DNA of 64,000 nt from the NCBI GenBank assembly GCA_024683935.1, contig JAIKXV010000133.1, forward strand, positions 1 through 64,000, given 5' to 3'. This stretch comes from Lachnospiraceae bacterium (GTDB lineage Bacteria > Bacillota_A > Clostridia > Lachnospirales > Lachnospiraceae). The position numbers and the translations under genes were made by a program. Within the stretch, counting starts at the first letter, position 1. Each line of letters starts with the position of its first letter. The notes beneath the pieces are model-generated. The model had not been told where the DNA came from, searched no databases, and saw only the letters and a program-made list of their open reading frames with translations. Positions 53,330 through 62,899 of this stretch are shown one piece after another.

Positions 53330-54493
53330 ATGAAGATCACTTTTTTTTCAAATTATTTCAATCATCATCAGGAGGCGCTCTGCAACGCCTTTTTTGACAG
53401 GCTGGGGGATGATTTTACTTTTATTGAAACCGAGCCTATGGAAGAATTCCGCTCGAAAATGGGATGGGGACGTCCTGCCCCGGACTATGTCCTCCGCTCA
53501 TATGAGTCTGACGAAGCAGAGAAGAAAACGATTTCTCTTGCCGAGACAAGTGACCTGGTTATCTTTGGCACCGCACCGGAAAGATATATTGAGAAAAGGC
53601 TGGACGAGAATAAGCTTATCTTCAGATATTCCGAGAGGCCGCTTAAGGAGGGCAGGATAAAGGTTCTGATCCCGCGGCTTGCGAAGAAGTTCTATCATAA
53701 TCACTTCAGGAACAGGAATAAAAATATCCATATCCTGGCGGCCAGCGCTTACTGTGCTTCGGATTACAGATTTCTGCATTCATACATAGATAAATGCTAT
53801 AAATTCGGGTATTTTCCGGAGAGGGAAAGAAAGAGTTGGAGAGAGTTATGTAAACTAAAAAACCAAAACTCTCCTGTCAGGATCCTGTGGGCAGGACGTT
53901 TCCTGAAGTTAAAGAGGGCTGATCTTTTCCTGAAGGCCGCTGCAAGATGCAGAAGGGAAGGTTTCAATTTCTCTGTCGTAATGGTGGGAGCAGGAGAAGA
54001 GGAAAGTCATCTTAAGTCCCTGAGCAGTTCCCTGGGACTTGATGATATTACGGAATATAAGGGTTTTCTTTCTCCCGAGGAGACCAGAGAGGAAATGGAG
54101 AAAGCCGACATTTTTGTGATGACCAGCAATTTCCTGGAGGGCTGGGGTTCGGTCATATATGAAGCACTTTCTGCGGGCTGTGCGGTTATAGCGAGCCATG
54201 CTGCGGGAGCCACCCCCTTCCTTGTGGAGGACGGAGTTACGGGATTTGTGTTTAAGAGCGGGAGCCTGCCGAGTCTGGAGCGGAAGCTGAAAAAACTGCT
54301 GTCGGATAAGGAGACGATCCGGAACCTTGGTACAGCTGCCTTTGAAAACATGCAGGAATACTGGAATCCTGAAACCGCAGCAGAACGGGTCATAGAGCTT
54401 TCAGAAAACATGCTTAACGGCGGTATGAAGGAGTATAAGGAGGGTCCGCTGTCCAGATGCGAGTACCTTTACGGGAACTGGTTTACAGATTAA
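53330..54493 (+). CDS. Family 4 glycosyltransferase
   Basis: A 387-residue GT-B enzyme: ITFFSNYFNHHQEALCNAF at the N-terminus, FRYSERPLKEG as acceptor region, ILWAGRFLKLKRADLFLKA at the start of the second domain, and TSNFLEGWGSVIYEALSAGCAVIAS as donor site. A TTATGTAAAC word at 53846 is read Leu-Cys-Lys-Leu-Lys in the basic linker between the two domains. Starts 6 bases after the previous stop. Its end overlaps a GTTTACAGAT sequence that only partly matches the word. Confidence 0.88.
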   Translation: MKITFFSNYFNHHQEALCNAFFDRLGDDFTFIETEPMEEFRSKMGWGRPAPDYVLRSYESDEAEKKTISLAETSDLVIFGTAPERYIEKRLDENKLIFRYSERPLKEGRIKVLIPRLAKKFYHNHFRNRNKNIHILAASAYCASDYRFLHSYIDKCYKFGYFPERERKSWRELCKLKNQNSPVRILWAGRFLKLKRADLFLKAAARCRREGFNFSVVMVGAGEEESHLKSLSSSLGLDDITEYKGFLSPEETREEMEKADIFVMTSNFLEGWGSVIYEALSAGCAVIASHAAGATPFLVEDGVTGFVFKSGSLPSLERKLKKLLSDKETIRNLGTAAFENMQEYWNPETAAERVIELSENMLNGGMKEYKEGPLSRCEYLYGNWFTD

Positions 54494-54538
54494 AATCATT
54501 ATATTAATTATACAGAGACATAGTTTAGAGGAATTAAC

Positions 54539-55231
54539 ATGAAAGATTTGAACGATCTGACTTTATCGGTGGTGATCACCTGCTATAACGAAATAGATAA
54601 TATCGAAGCCATTGTTGATAAGGTACTGGCTGCTCCGGTAAAGAATAAGGAAATAATCATAGTCGATGACAAAAGCACAGACGGGTCTTCGGAAATACTT
54701 GATACGGTAATAGCGCCTAAAGTGTCTAAGATAATACATCATGATGTAAATCAGGGAAAAGGAGCTGCGCTCAGAACCGGATTCAAAGCTGTGACCGGAG
54801 ACATAGTAATAGTGCAGGATGCGGATCTGGAATATGATCCGATGGACTACCCTAAGGTTATAGCGCCTATTGCCGAAGGAAGAGCGAAGGTGTGCTATGG
54901 TTCCCGTTTTCTGGGACAGAAAATGAAGGGGTATTTTTCAAACAGAGCCGCTAACTGGGCGCTGACAAAGCTTTCAAATTTCTTTACCCATCAGAAACTC
55001 ACTGATATGGAGACCTGTTATAAGGCTTTCAGGAGAGATGTTATACAGTCCATTGAACTTGAAGAGAACAGATTCGGGTTTGAACCTGAGGTTACTGCGA
55101 AGATAACAAAGAAAAGGATAAGGATACATGAAGTACCGGTGTCCTATTACCCCAGAACAAATGCGGAAGGAAAAAAGATCGGGTTTAAGGATGGGGTAAG
55201 GGCCATCCTCGTGATCCTGAAATACAGGTGA
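54539..55231 (+). CDS. Dolichyl/polyprenyl-phosphate sugar synthase-like family 2 glycosyltransferase
   Basis: A 230-residue GT-A enzyme of the DPM1/Ppm type without membrane helices: LSVVITCYNEIDNIEAIVDKV, IIVDDKSTDGSSEIL, NQGKGAALRTGFKAV, VQDADLEYDPMDYPKV (metal site) and DMETCYKAFRRDVI. Such enzymes load a sugar on polyprenyl phosphate to serve GT-C transferases that act outside the membrane, which fits the membrane protein directly downstream. GAGGAA precedes the ATG; the 45-base gap upstream is AT-rich and may hold a promoter, but no convincing pair of boxes was found. Confidence 0.9.
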   Translation: MKDLNDLTLSVVITCYNEIDNIEAIVDKVLAAPVKNKEIIIVDDKSTDGSSEILDTVIAPKVSKIIHHDVNQGKGAALRTGFKAVTGDIVIVQDADLEYDPMDYPKVIAPIAEGRAKVCYGSRFLGQKMKGYFSNRAANWALTKLSNFFTHQKLTDMETCYKAFRRDVIQSIELEENRFGFEPEVTAKITKKRIRIHEVPVSYYPRTNAEGKKIGFKDGVRAILVILKYR

Positions 55232-57024
55232 TAAAGATGCCGGCTGGTGTAAAACGTTTTCTTGATAAAGCGGAGACTTATGCTGTTCCTGTAATAAATG
55301 CGGTTCTGCTTATTTTTGCATGTGTCGGTGTGTACACAAGCTATTTTATGAATACGGCGGGGCGGTCATTCTGGCTTGATGAAGCCTCTCTTTCTATTTC
55401 CTTCAGCAAACGTACGCTGGCGGGGCTGTTTACGGAAGGCGGGCTGGAGCACAATCAGTCAGCGCCTCTCGGCTGGCTATACATAGAAAAGATTCTGTCC
55501 TTATTATTTGGGAATAATGAAGCAGTTCTGCGGACAGGCTCCTTTGCGGCTTTTATACTGGTTCTTGTTTCGTTAGTCTTTATTCAGTTCTTTTATTTCA
55601 GATCACGTTTTCCTTTTGCTGCTGCGGCAATAGTATCGAATATAGAGTTTGTGCTTAAATATTCCAATATGTTTAAGCAGTATATGTTTGAGTCATTCAT
55701 TGCGCTTTTTATCTGTATTCTGTTTATTCTGTTAATAAAAAAGAAAATTCCGTATCCGCTTTTTATACTGCTATGGATGCTCTCCATCTGGTTCGCGCAG
55801 ATAGCAGCCTTTGTTGAAGGAGGACTGATATTATCTGTCCTTATTTATTCATTTATAAATAAAGACAGGGAACGGATAAAGCAGACGGTCTTAAGCGGTG
55901 TTATGATCACCCTTAGCTTCATTGCCTATTATTTTGCATGGATACACAGAATGGGCTCTGTTGGGGCGCTGCAGGACTATTGGGATGACAAGTTCTTCCC
56001 GCTTATACCCGGATCCCTTTCCGATATCCGTCTTATGCTGACATTAATACAGGATATATTTAAGATATTCCCTGACGGCAGTACGGTCTTTATCGGTATA
56101 ATGTGTGTCCTTGGAATAGTGTATGCGGTTATAAAAAAGGATGAACTCATTTCCGGTATCTTTCTTGGATTTTTTGTTGCACTGTCCGCATCGTTTATCC
56201 ATATGTTCCCCATATCGCCAAGACTCTGCTGTTATATGTATCCCCTGCTGGTTTTAATTTCGGTTGTGGCGTTTGAATGGCTTTTCCCGGAGGGATCGCC
56301 CAAGCTTATTCTGTGTGGAGTTATTATTATAGCAGTAACGGCGGCGGGAACAGGAATAAAATACTATCTTAATCCGCTGCACGGTTATATCGGCGGAGAA
56401 GAACTGAATACGGAGCTCGACTACCTGAAATCCCATATCGGAGCCGATGACAAAATATATGTTTATTACGGTACAAAGGGTGCTTTCGAATATAAAAACG
56501 GATACGATAATCCTTCTTTCGGAGATTATGAAAATAACGTGGTAATGGGCAGCACGTATTTTGACGAGGATGATGAACGGCCTGAGGAAGAAATGAAAAA
56601 GGTGCTGTCATTCGATAAGTGTTATATTGTTTCATCCCATCTGTCCGACGGAATATATCCGCTGTTTGACTATCTTCAGGATAAGGGAAGTCTGGAACTT
56701 ATTTCGTATGAGCACCAGACACCACTGATGTACTTCTGCCGGGACAATTCCGACAGCAAGATAGATTTTACAATGAATGAAGAAAATACAGAAAACCGGA
56801 ATGACATGGTTCATTCGGTTATACACATAGAAAATACGGGTGAAGCATATCTTAATTCTCCATATAACGATATATTCCTTGAAGATACTGATAACGGAAA
56901 GGTGTACGCCATAGAAGATCTGATAGCGCCGGGGGAGTCTGTTGACATATCCGTTTCATATCCTTCCGATAAAGCGGCGCATTTCGTACTGTTAAGCAAT
57001 CACGGGAGAATTTCCGGCTCATAA
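55228..57024 (+). CDS. GT-C-type membrane glycosyltransferase (GT39-like)
   Basis: A 598-residue protein with about eleven membrane segments and a C-terminal soluble domain of about 190 residues. In the first outer loop is GRSFWLDEASLS (about residues 46-57), the Asp-Glu motif used for catalysis by GT39/ArnT-like enzymes, followed by EHNQSAPLGWLYIEK. It probably transfers a sugar from the polyprenyl-phosphate carrier made by the upstream gene, with which it overlaps by 4 bases (GTGA). The soluble tail includes a beta-rich NxPYNDIF-like region suggestive of acceptor binding. Substrate unknown. Confidence 0.75.
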   Translation: MIKMPAGVKRFLDKAETYAVPVINAVLLIFACVGVYTSYFMNTAGRSFWLDEASLSISFSKRTLAGLFTEGGLEHNQSAPLGWLYIEKILSLLFGNNEAVLRTGSFAAFILVLVSLVFIQFFYFRSRFPFAAAAIVSNIEFVLKYSNMFKQYMFESFIALFICILFILLIKKKIPYPLFILLWMLSIWFAQIAAFVEGGLILSVLIYSFINKDRERIKQTVLSGVMITLSFIAYYFAWIHRMGSVGALQDYWDDKFFPLIPGSLSDIRLMLTLIQDIFKIFPDGSTVFIGIMCVLGIVYAVIKKDELISGIFLGFFVALSASFIHMFPISPRLCCYMYPLLVLISVVAFEWLFPEGSPKLILCGVIIIAVTAAGTGIKYYLNPLHGYIGGEELNTELDYLKSHIGADDKIYVYYGTKGAFEYKNGYDNPSFGDYENNVVMGSTYFDEDDERPEEEMKKVLSFDKCYIVSSHLSDGIYPLFDYLQDKGSLELISYEHQTPLMYFCRDNSDSKIDFTMNEENTENRNDMVHSVIHIENTGEAYLNSPYNDIFLEDTDNGKVYAIEDLIAPGESVDISVSYPSDKAAHFVLLSNHGRISGS

Positions 57025-57109
57025 TGTTTTAAATTCTTCATGTATAGGATATAATAAGTACAATATCGTGGCGGGAACTGTTTTTTTGCAGATCCTTTGT
57101 TTTCTCAAA

Positions 57110-57664
57110 ATGGGTACGGCTTATGAAAGGAAAAAAGGGTATGGTTTAAGATCTGTAGGCGCAAGGCTCCTGATGGTGCTTGTTCCGGTTGTTGCCGTTT
57201 TCATTGTTGCCGTGACGCTTTTTGTTGCTTTCCAGGCAAGGAAGGTCATCATTGAGCGCACAGAGAGTGAGCTGCACCAGGAATCCAAGGCTAATGCGGA
57301 AGAGATTGGAGGCACTATAAAGGGCTTCAAAGAGTATTTCAATGCTCTCGCCAACACGATGGAAAATACGCCTTATGAAAGTGATGAGGATCTGATAGCA
57401 AAGAACCAGTTTTCACTTACCAAATTTGAGGAAATATCGAACGGTTTTTACATCGGACTGGATGATAAGGGCTACATTGATGTGTCCGGATGGGTGCCAG
57501 ATGCGGATTCCGGAACTCCCTGTGTTTCCATGTCAAGGGGCCGGAAGAGGCTTTGCGGTCGTGGCGGAAGAGATAGGAAAGCTGGCAACGGAATCTGCCC
57601 AGACGGCAGAGGAGATCCGTTCCGAGATGGAAAACCTCTTAAGAGAGTCCAGAGCTGCTATTGA
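57110..57664 (+). pseudogene. Broken methyl-accepting chemotaxis protein, N-terminal part
   Basis: The first portion of a chemoreceptor: an N-terminal membrane helix (LLMVLVPVVAVFIVAVTLFV), then the start of an extracellular Cache-type sensor (ERTESELHQESKANAEEIGG, FYIGLDDKGYIDVSGWVPDAD). At about 57525 the frame loses meaning and ends in an arginine/glycine-rich tail. Most of the sensor, the second helix, HAMP and half the signalling domain are missing. A TATAAT at 57050-57055 upstream may belong to its promoter. GTG 57068 in the same frame is an alternative start. Confidence 0.7.
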
Positions 57665-58004
57665 GAAGACCGAGGAAGTAAGCGCGATAGGAAATAACGT
57701 AAATAACGTACTGCAGAATACGGTTGACAGGATAAATGATCTTATAGGCGGAGTAAACACGACGGTTGACGGTGTTACCACCATTTCCGGTCTTTCACAG
57801 GAGAGCGCTGCCAGCAAGACCATTATCGTCGATGCCATGGACAGCCTGTCGGCCATTTCCGAAGAAAACGCAGCATCTACGGAAGAAACCAGTGCTTCCA
57901 TGCAGGAGCTGAATGCTACGGTTAATGTACTTGCAGGTTCGGCAGACAGCCTGAATGAGATAGCAAAGCGGCTGGATGAAGACCTGAAATTCTTTAAGAT
58001 CTGA
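57426..58004 (+). pseudogene. Broken methyl-accepting chemotaxis protein, signalling-domain part
   Basis: From about 57535 this frame encodes the second half of an MCP signalling domain, beginning exactly at the hairpin tip (GRGFAVVAEEIGKLATESA) and continuing through the returning coiled coil with EENAASTEETSASMQELNATV to the C-terminus. The 110 bases before that are nonsense. It is joined to the N-terminal fragment by a deletion with a frame change, so no working receptor can result. An assembly collapse between chemoreceptor paralogues would look the same. Confidence 0.7.
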
Positions 58005-58012
58005 GAAATCTT

Positions 58013-59119
58013 GTGAAAAAGATAGTTTATCTGATGGAATATCCCATAGACCTTCCGGGAGGAGCCCAGCTGTCAACGGAGATGATAGCCGCGGCTCTTT
58101 CCGCCTGTCCGGGGTACGGATATGAGCCTGTTGTGATATGCCCTGAGCTGCTGAACAGGAGTGCTTCGGATTATCCTTTCCGGATTCTTACCTACTCCAT
58201 GGGAGAAAAACGTTTTCCAAATCTCCTTAAGAGAATAAAGGCCTTTAAGAATTATATCGCGGCTGAGAAACCGGATCTCATACATATTGAGATGTCGGAG
58301 TCTCTTATAACATACGGATTCATACAGGGGGCTTTTAAAGGAATCAGGCATATTTATACCGACAGGGGGATGCTCTTCGGGTACAGAAAGAGATCCCGCT
58401 TTTTTATGAACCCGGTGTTGAAGAAAGCATCCTGTATAATAACCACCACAGATAAGAACAGGGAGTTATGGAGCAACAATACATCTTTCGGACCTGTGTA
58501 TACCATCCCGAATACAATAAGCCTTTTATTTGAGGACTATGATGAGGGAAAAAAGAAGCAGGGCGGAAGGCTTTCCGTAGGTTTTGCAGGCAGGATCTGT
58601 GTGGAAAAGGACTGGGGCAAGGTTCCGCTCATTGTAAGGGAGCTGGAAGCAAACGGACCGGATTTTGAAATCCGGCTGGTACTTTCCCTGTATGAAAAGG
58701 GAGACCGTGCATTTGCCGACGGATTAAGGAAAGAAATAGAAGATATCATAGGAGCCGACAGGCTTTATTACAGGGAAGATCTGACCCAGGAGGAAATGAG
58801 TGATTTTTACTACGGCACGGATCTTTTTATCATGACCAGTGTTTTCGAGTCCTTTGGAAAGGCAGCTGTGGAAGCCATGTCCAGAAGGTGCTGTGTTATG
58901 TCAACCGATGTCGGCGGACTCCCGGAAGTAATAGGCAGAAAAGAAAACCTGTACTCCATGGAGGATCTTTCGAAGCTCACGGACTACGCCCGAAAGCTTA
59001 CTAAAGATGCGGAGTTCCTTAAAATGGAGCAGGAGTATTTTTATAACAGATATCATGAGAGATATACATCGGATTCCTATGTAAAAAGGCATCTGGAAGT
59101 ATATGACAGGTTTACATAA
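58013..59119 (+). CDS. Family 4 glycosyltransferase
   Basis: A 368-residue GT-B transferase with IVYLMEYPIDLPGGAQLSTEM at the N-terminus, SVGFAGRICVEKDWGKVPLIV opening the second domain and TSVFESFGKAAVEAMSRRC as donor site. GTG 58013 is the start, 8 bases after the chemoreceptor relic, possibly coupled to it. The TAA stop codon (59117-59119) is part of a reverse TTATGTAAAC word (59110-59119), and a TTATGTCAAC variant lies at 58896. Confidence 0.87.
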   Translation: MKKIVYLMEYPIDLPGGAQLSTEMIAAALSACPGYGYEPVVICPELLNRSASDYPFRILTYSMGEKRFPNLLKRIKAFKNYIAAEKPDLIHIEMSESLITYGFIQGAFKGIRHIYTDRGMLFGYRKRSRFFMNPVLKKASCIITTTDKNRELWSNNTSFGPVYTIPNTISLLFEDYDEGKKKQGGRLSVGFAGRICVEKDWGKVPLIVRELEANGPDFEIRLVLSLYEKGDRAFADGLRKEIEDIIGADRLYYREDLTQEEMSDFYYGTDLFIMTSVFESFGKAAVEAMSRRCCVMSTDVGGLPEVIGRKENLYSMEDLSKLTDYARKLTKDAEFLKMEQEYFYNRYHERYTSDSYVKRHLEVYDRFT

Positions 59120-59550
59120 TATAGAAGAACATGGCGGTTTATATAAAACTACAACTGCTCAAAGTTTACATAAATCGAAATAGTTAACATAACATATGGA
59201 CAAACAGAAAAGCAGCTTAGGCGGATTCTTAAGCTACTTCTACGGAAATTTCATAGTTCTGCTGTTGGGCTTTATCCAGACTCCCCTTGTTACTAGAATT
59301 ATGTCAACCGAGGAATACGGCAGGACCGGAATGTTTGAGGCGGCGGTTTCCTGCATATATATCTTTGCGGTACTCGGTCTGGATCAGTCCTATATCCGCT
59401 ATTATTACAGGACGGGAATAGACAGAAGACGTCTGATGAGGCAGTGCCTCCTTCCTCCCCTGATACTGGTGGCGGCCTTGATACCGGTTTATTACTTTAT
59501 GTCAACCAAGGTCAATCTCTGGCTCTTTGAAAGGACGTCGGTTGACATAA
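58896..59550. repeat. Cluster of seven dispersed-word copies
   Basis: Within 655 bases: TTATGTCAAC at 58896, 59300 and 59497 (+) and its reverse GTTGACATAA at 59541; reverse TTATGTAAAC (GTTTACATAA) at 59110 and 59164; reverse TTATGTTAAC (GTTAACATAA) at 59183. Two of them, 59164 and 59183, lie in the 76-base non-coding gap between the glycosyltransferase and flippase genes, the only copies outside coding sequence. The gap has no clear ribosome site before the flippase ATG. Confidence 0.85.
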
Positions 59551-60668
59551 CAGTAATTGTTATTCTTTATACCCTTGTCTCCGTTTTTGAACGCTTCCTT
59601 TTCCTGAATGTCAGGATGGAGCAGAATGGCAGACTGTACAGCAATATTAATATCGCGCAGAAGCTTATAAATATACTGCTCATATTCCTTTTCTTTATGC
59701 TTTTCGGCAATGATTTCCGGGTGGTTCTTTACGCCATGACCCTGTCCTGGTCTGTGACCACTCTGTTTCTGGCAGTCAGATACCTTTTCTTCGTCAAAGA
59801 GGAAGCTCCCGCAGAGGAGATCAGCATAATAAAGGAAAAGAATATCCCGGAAAAGGAGCTCATTGCTTACGGACTGCCCTTTATTCTGATACTGGTGATG
59901 GAGTGGATCCTGTCCTCATGTGACAGGATAGCCTTAAAGACTCTGGCAGATTACCATGAACTGGGGGTATACAGCGCGGCCATGAAGATCATCGTGCTGC
60001 TCCTCACCTTTAAGAATACCTTCCTCGCATACTGGTCTCCGGTTGCCATGGAAAAGTATGAGAGCGGAGATGAGGATGCGGCGGCATTTTTCAGGAAGGC
60101 TTTCGACATGGTGCGTTTCCTGAGCATGATGGCTGCTGCGGGAATGATCCTGTTCAGAAACGTGATAGTACTTCTTCTCGGGAAGAACTACAGGGGTGCG
60201 GACAGGATAATCCCCTTCCTTACCCTGATGCCCATATTTGCCATAATGTTTGAGATAACGGTACAGGGGATCAGATTCAAGAAGAAAAATATATACCTGA
60301 ATATAGCAAGCCTGGCGGCTATAATAGTAAATATCTTAGGTAATTTCTGCCTTGTTCCGATTCTCGGCGGAACAGGAGCTGCCATGACCACCGGATTATC
60401 CTATATAATGTATTTTATTGTGGGAAGTGTTTTTTCAGAGAGATTTTATCCTGTGGGTTATGACAGGGTACGTACTTTTATTGATGCACTGTTATTGATA
60501 TCATATGCGGCATTTGCCTCTTTTTCGGGAATGAATGTAATGAGCTCTGTATACGGAGCGGTACTGCTCATCGTAATTATGCTAATAGAGAAGGACAGCG
60601 TGAAAAAGGCCTTTGAAACGGTTCGGAAACTGGATCTGAAAAAGTATTTGGGAAATAAAAATGGATAA
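59196..60668 (+). CDS. wzx: Polysaccharide flippase (Wzx)
   Basis: A 490-residue protein with about 12-14 membrane segments. N-terminal YFYGNFIVLLLGFIQTPLVTRIMSTEEYGRTG and central LPFILILVMEWILSSCDRIALK, with GGTGAAMTTGLSYIMYF toward the end, are typical of Wzx/PST exporters. It is the third flippase of the window. Three Met-Ser-Thr or Val-Asp-Ile-Thr segments in its first 120 residues are coded by variants of the dispersed word. No Shine-Dalgarno site precedes ATG 59196. It overlaps the next gene by 8 bases. Confidence 0.88.
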   Translation: MDKQKSSLGGFLSYFYGNFIVLLLGFIQTPLVTRIMSTEEYGRTGMFEAAVSCIYIFAVLGLDQSYIRYYYRTGIDRRRLMRQCLLPPLILVAALIPVYYFMSTKVNLWLFERTSVDITVIVILYTLVSVFERFLFLNVRMEQNGRLYSNINIAQKLINILLIFLFFMLFGNDFRVVLYAMTLSWSVTTLFLAVRYLFFVKEEAPAEEISIIKEKNIPEKELIAYGLPFILILVMEWILSSCDRIALKTLADYHELGVYSAAMKIIVLLLTFKNTFLAYWSPVAMEKYESGDEDAAAFFRKAFDMVRFLSMMAAAGMILFRNVIVLLLGKNYRGADRIIPFLTLMPIFAIMFEITVQGIRFKKKNIYLNIASLAAIIVNILGNFCLVPILGGTGAAMTTGLSYIMYFIVGSVFSERFYPVGYDRVRTFIDALLLISYAAFASFSGMNVMSSVYGAVLLIVIMLIEKDSVKKAFETVRKLDLKKYLGNKNG

Positions 60669-61347
60669 GCCCGAAGGGAAAAAACATTATTTATATCTTA
60701 TGTTATTTATCACCGCGGTCCTGACAGTGGCTAATTTCGTTATGCTTAAAAAAGGTCTCGAACGGGATGCTGATCTTACGAAAAGCTCCACCCAGACCAT
60801 GTATGCGGACAAATATCCCGAGACAGGGGAATTTCCCGATCTGTTCCTGAGAAACATTGTGAAAGGGAAAACGGTTAAGGTCGCAAGAAAGATCAAAACC
60901 TATAATGAATACGGAACCTACGGGAGAGATGAGGAGGAAGGCAATCCCTTTGACAGGCACTACCTCACTGATAATGATTATACCCGCTGGTTCGAGCTTT
61001 ATGCAGGGGAAGTAGTTGTGGACGAGAGCCTGCCGGCAGGAGATGAGACCGGGGAAATGATGGCGGCAGTCAAAGAAGACTTCCGGAATATCGGTGCAGC
61101 AAATGATATGCTGAGATACTCCTTCCCCCTTAACACGGAGAAGGTTCAGCAGGCGTCTGCGTTCTGGTACTCATGGTATTACAATGCCTATGCGGAGAAG
61201 CTGAAGAAAGAAAAGGGTAAGGATACGCTTTTGAATATTTATGTAAACCTGGATGATGCCTCTTCGTCCGATACATTTGTTGCAGTATGGGACAATAAGG
61301 GCGATCTTTATTTTATGTCCGAGGATACATACAGGGCGCTGCATTAA
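60661..61347 (+). CDS. Membrane-anchored protein of unknown function
   Basis: A 228-residue protein with one N-terminal membrane helix (about residues 10-28, YLYLMLFITAVLTVANFVML) and an extracytoplasmic domain rich in acidic and aromatic residues (FWYSWYYNAYAEKLKKEKG). I do not recognise a family. It overlaps the flippase gene by 8 bases, so it may be an accessory of glycan export or modification. A TTATGTAAAC word at 61239 is read as Tyr-Val-Asn in LNIYVNLDD near the C-terminus. Confidence 0.55.
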   Translation: MDKPEGKKHYLYLMLFITAVLTVANFVMLKKGLERDADLTKSSTQTMYADKYPETGEFPDLFLRNIVKGKTVKVARKIKTYNEYGTYGRDEEEGNPFDRHYLTDNDYTRWFELYAGEVVVDESLPAGDETGEMMAAVKEDFRNIGAANDMLRYSFPLNTEKVQQASAFWYSWYYNAYAEKLKKEKGKDTLLNIYVNLDDASSSDTFVAVWDNKGDLYFMSEDTYRALH

Positions 61348-61366
61348 TGTAAGGCGGTTATAGTAA

Positions 61367-62899
61367 ATGGATTTTGTTACTTACAGCAATTACATAGGAA
61401 ACAGGGAGTATTTGTACTTTCTGTGTCAGTTTCTTGCTATCCTGGGGCTGTTTGCCGCAGGAATAATACCGATAGTTATTATAAGAAAAAGGCTGCCTGT
61501 TTTCAGGGAGATCCTCTTCGCATATCCTTTGGGAATATCAATCTACGGGGTCCTGGGCTTTTTACTGCTGATAACGGGTGTTAGATTTTCTGTTCAGAAT
61601 ATTATCATGTCCTTCATAGTCCTGACAGCGGGACTTACATTTTACGGACATATCAAGCCTGCTGTTTCTGTCTCTTCTGATCCGGATCCGGAATCGGATG
61701 AGGCCGAAGGGAAAACCGGCGGGAAGGAAATCCTTTTGTTTTTTGCAGCCCTGGCAGGGGTTGCGGCTGTGGCCCTGCTGTCCTGTTCAGGTATTCTTTC
61801 ACAGTATGTGACAAACGACTCCGTTTACTACTATTCGATGTATCCTTCCATTCTGGTTAAAAATGGTTTTATCACTGCCAGTCTTGATAAATACCTTACG
61901 GATGTGGGACAAACAACGGCCGTTATACAATGTCTTCCCTTCCTGTTAGGTTTTGATCAGAGCTTTGGGATACAGCATTTCCTGAATATCAATTTTCTTC
62001 TTATTTTCTTTACTGCGCTGCATGATACATTATGTAAACCTATAGAGCCGGAACGCCTTCGTCTGCTGGCAGCTGCGCTGGGAACCTTCCTTCTGGCAGT
62101 AAGCGAGCCCTTTATCGTTCTTTCAAAGTGGGTACTCTCCAACGTATATTTTATGGATTTCCTTTTCATTGTATTTTATCTGGAATACAGGGCGGTCATG
62201 TCCGATGAGGAGGACCGGCTTTCCGATATTATGCTGTTTTTCATGACATCTTTTCTGATAATGAGCAGAATGGAGGGAGGAGTGCTGGTATTTGTAATGG
62301 CGGCGGCTTTTTCCGCCCTCCCCATGAAAAAAGAGAAGCTGATACTGCATTTCGCTCTGCCCCTTATCATCATGGAGCTTGGCTATTACGGAATGGTATT
62401 TATGAAGATAGGCGTGGATCCTCTGTACAGTTTTCTGGATATGAAAGCGGCTCTTCTGATGGCCGGAATGATCGCAATCCTTTTGGTTTACATAATTCTC
62501 ATCAGAGACCGTATCAACATCTCTTTTGTACCTGTGCTGCTGTTGGCGGCGCTTCTTGCAGGCAATGCAGGACTCCTCCTGATAAATCACGAGCGTTATC
62601 TGACAAATATAAAAGCTTTTATATTAAATATAAGGCAGGGCAACGGATGGGGACTGTTTCCCGCAGTTATCCTTATCTATGCCGTTATATTTATCATTGA
62701 ACTGGTAAAATGCCGCTTGAGGGATATTCCTGTTCCGGTGTTCCTACCGGCGGTGCTGGTACTTGCCATTATTGCGGTATGCTTTGCCCGAGGCGGAGTA
62801 CTGGCGGTGAGAACCAGTGATTCCGGTAACAGAGTGCTGATGGAGATGGTACCCTGTGTCCTTTTCTCTGTATATGTATGGGGGATATCTGCCGTATGA
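61367..62899 (+). CDS. Large polytopic membrane protein of unknown function
   Basis: A 510-residue protein with about 13-14 membrane segments and an acidic loop (DPDPESDEAEGK, about 105-116). A sequence of the form YVTNDSVYYYSMYPSILVKNG (about residues 148-168) follows an early helix, reminiscent of the acidic first loop of GT-C transferases, but no family could be named. It resembles in layout the split membrane protein at 11688-13661. It holds a TTATGTAAACC word at 62030 (Leu-Cys-Lys-Pro in a loop) and a reverse copy at 62486 (Val-Tyr-Ile in a helix). Confidence 0.55.
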   Translation: MDFVTYSNYIGNREYLYFLCQFLAILGLFAAGIIPIVIIRKRLPVFREILFAYPLGISIYGVLGFLLLITGVRFSVQNIIMSFIVLTAGLTFYGHIKPAVSVSSDPDPESDEAEGKTGGKEILLFFAALAGVAAVALLSCSGILSQYVTNDSVYYYSMYPSILVKNGFITASLDKYLTDVGQTTAVIQCLPFLLGFDQSFGIQHFLNINFLLIFFTALHDTLCKPIEPERLRLLAAALGTFLLAVSEPFIVLSKWVLSNVYFMDFLFIVFYLEYRAVMSDEEDRLSDIMLFFMTSFLIMSRMEGGVLVFVMAAAFSALPMKKEKLILHFALPLIIMELGYYGMVFMKIGVDPLYSFLDMKAALLMAGMIAILLVYIILIRDRINISFVPVLLLAALLAGNAGLLLINHERYLTNIKAFILNIRQGNGWGLFPAVILIYAVIFIIELVKCRLRDIPVPVFLPAVLVLAIIAVCFARGGVLAVRTSDSGNRVLMEMVPCVLFSVYVWGISAV

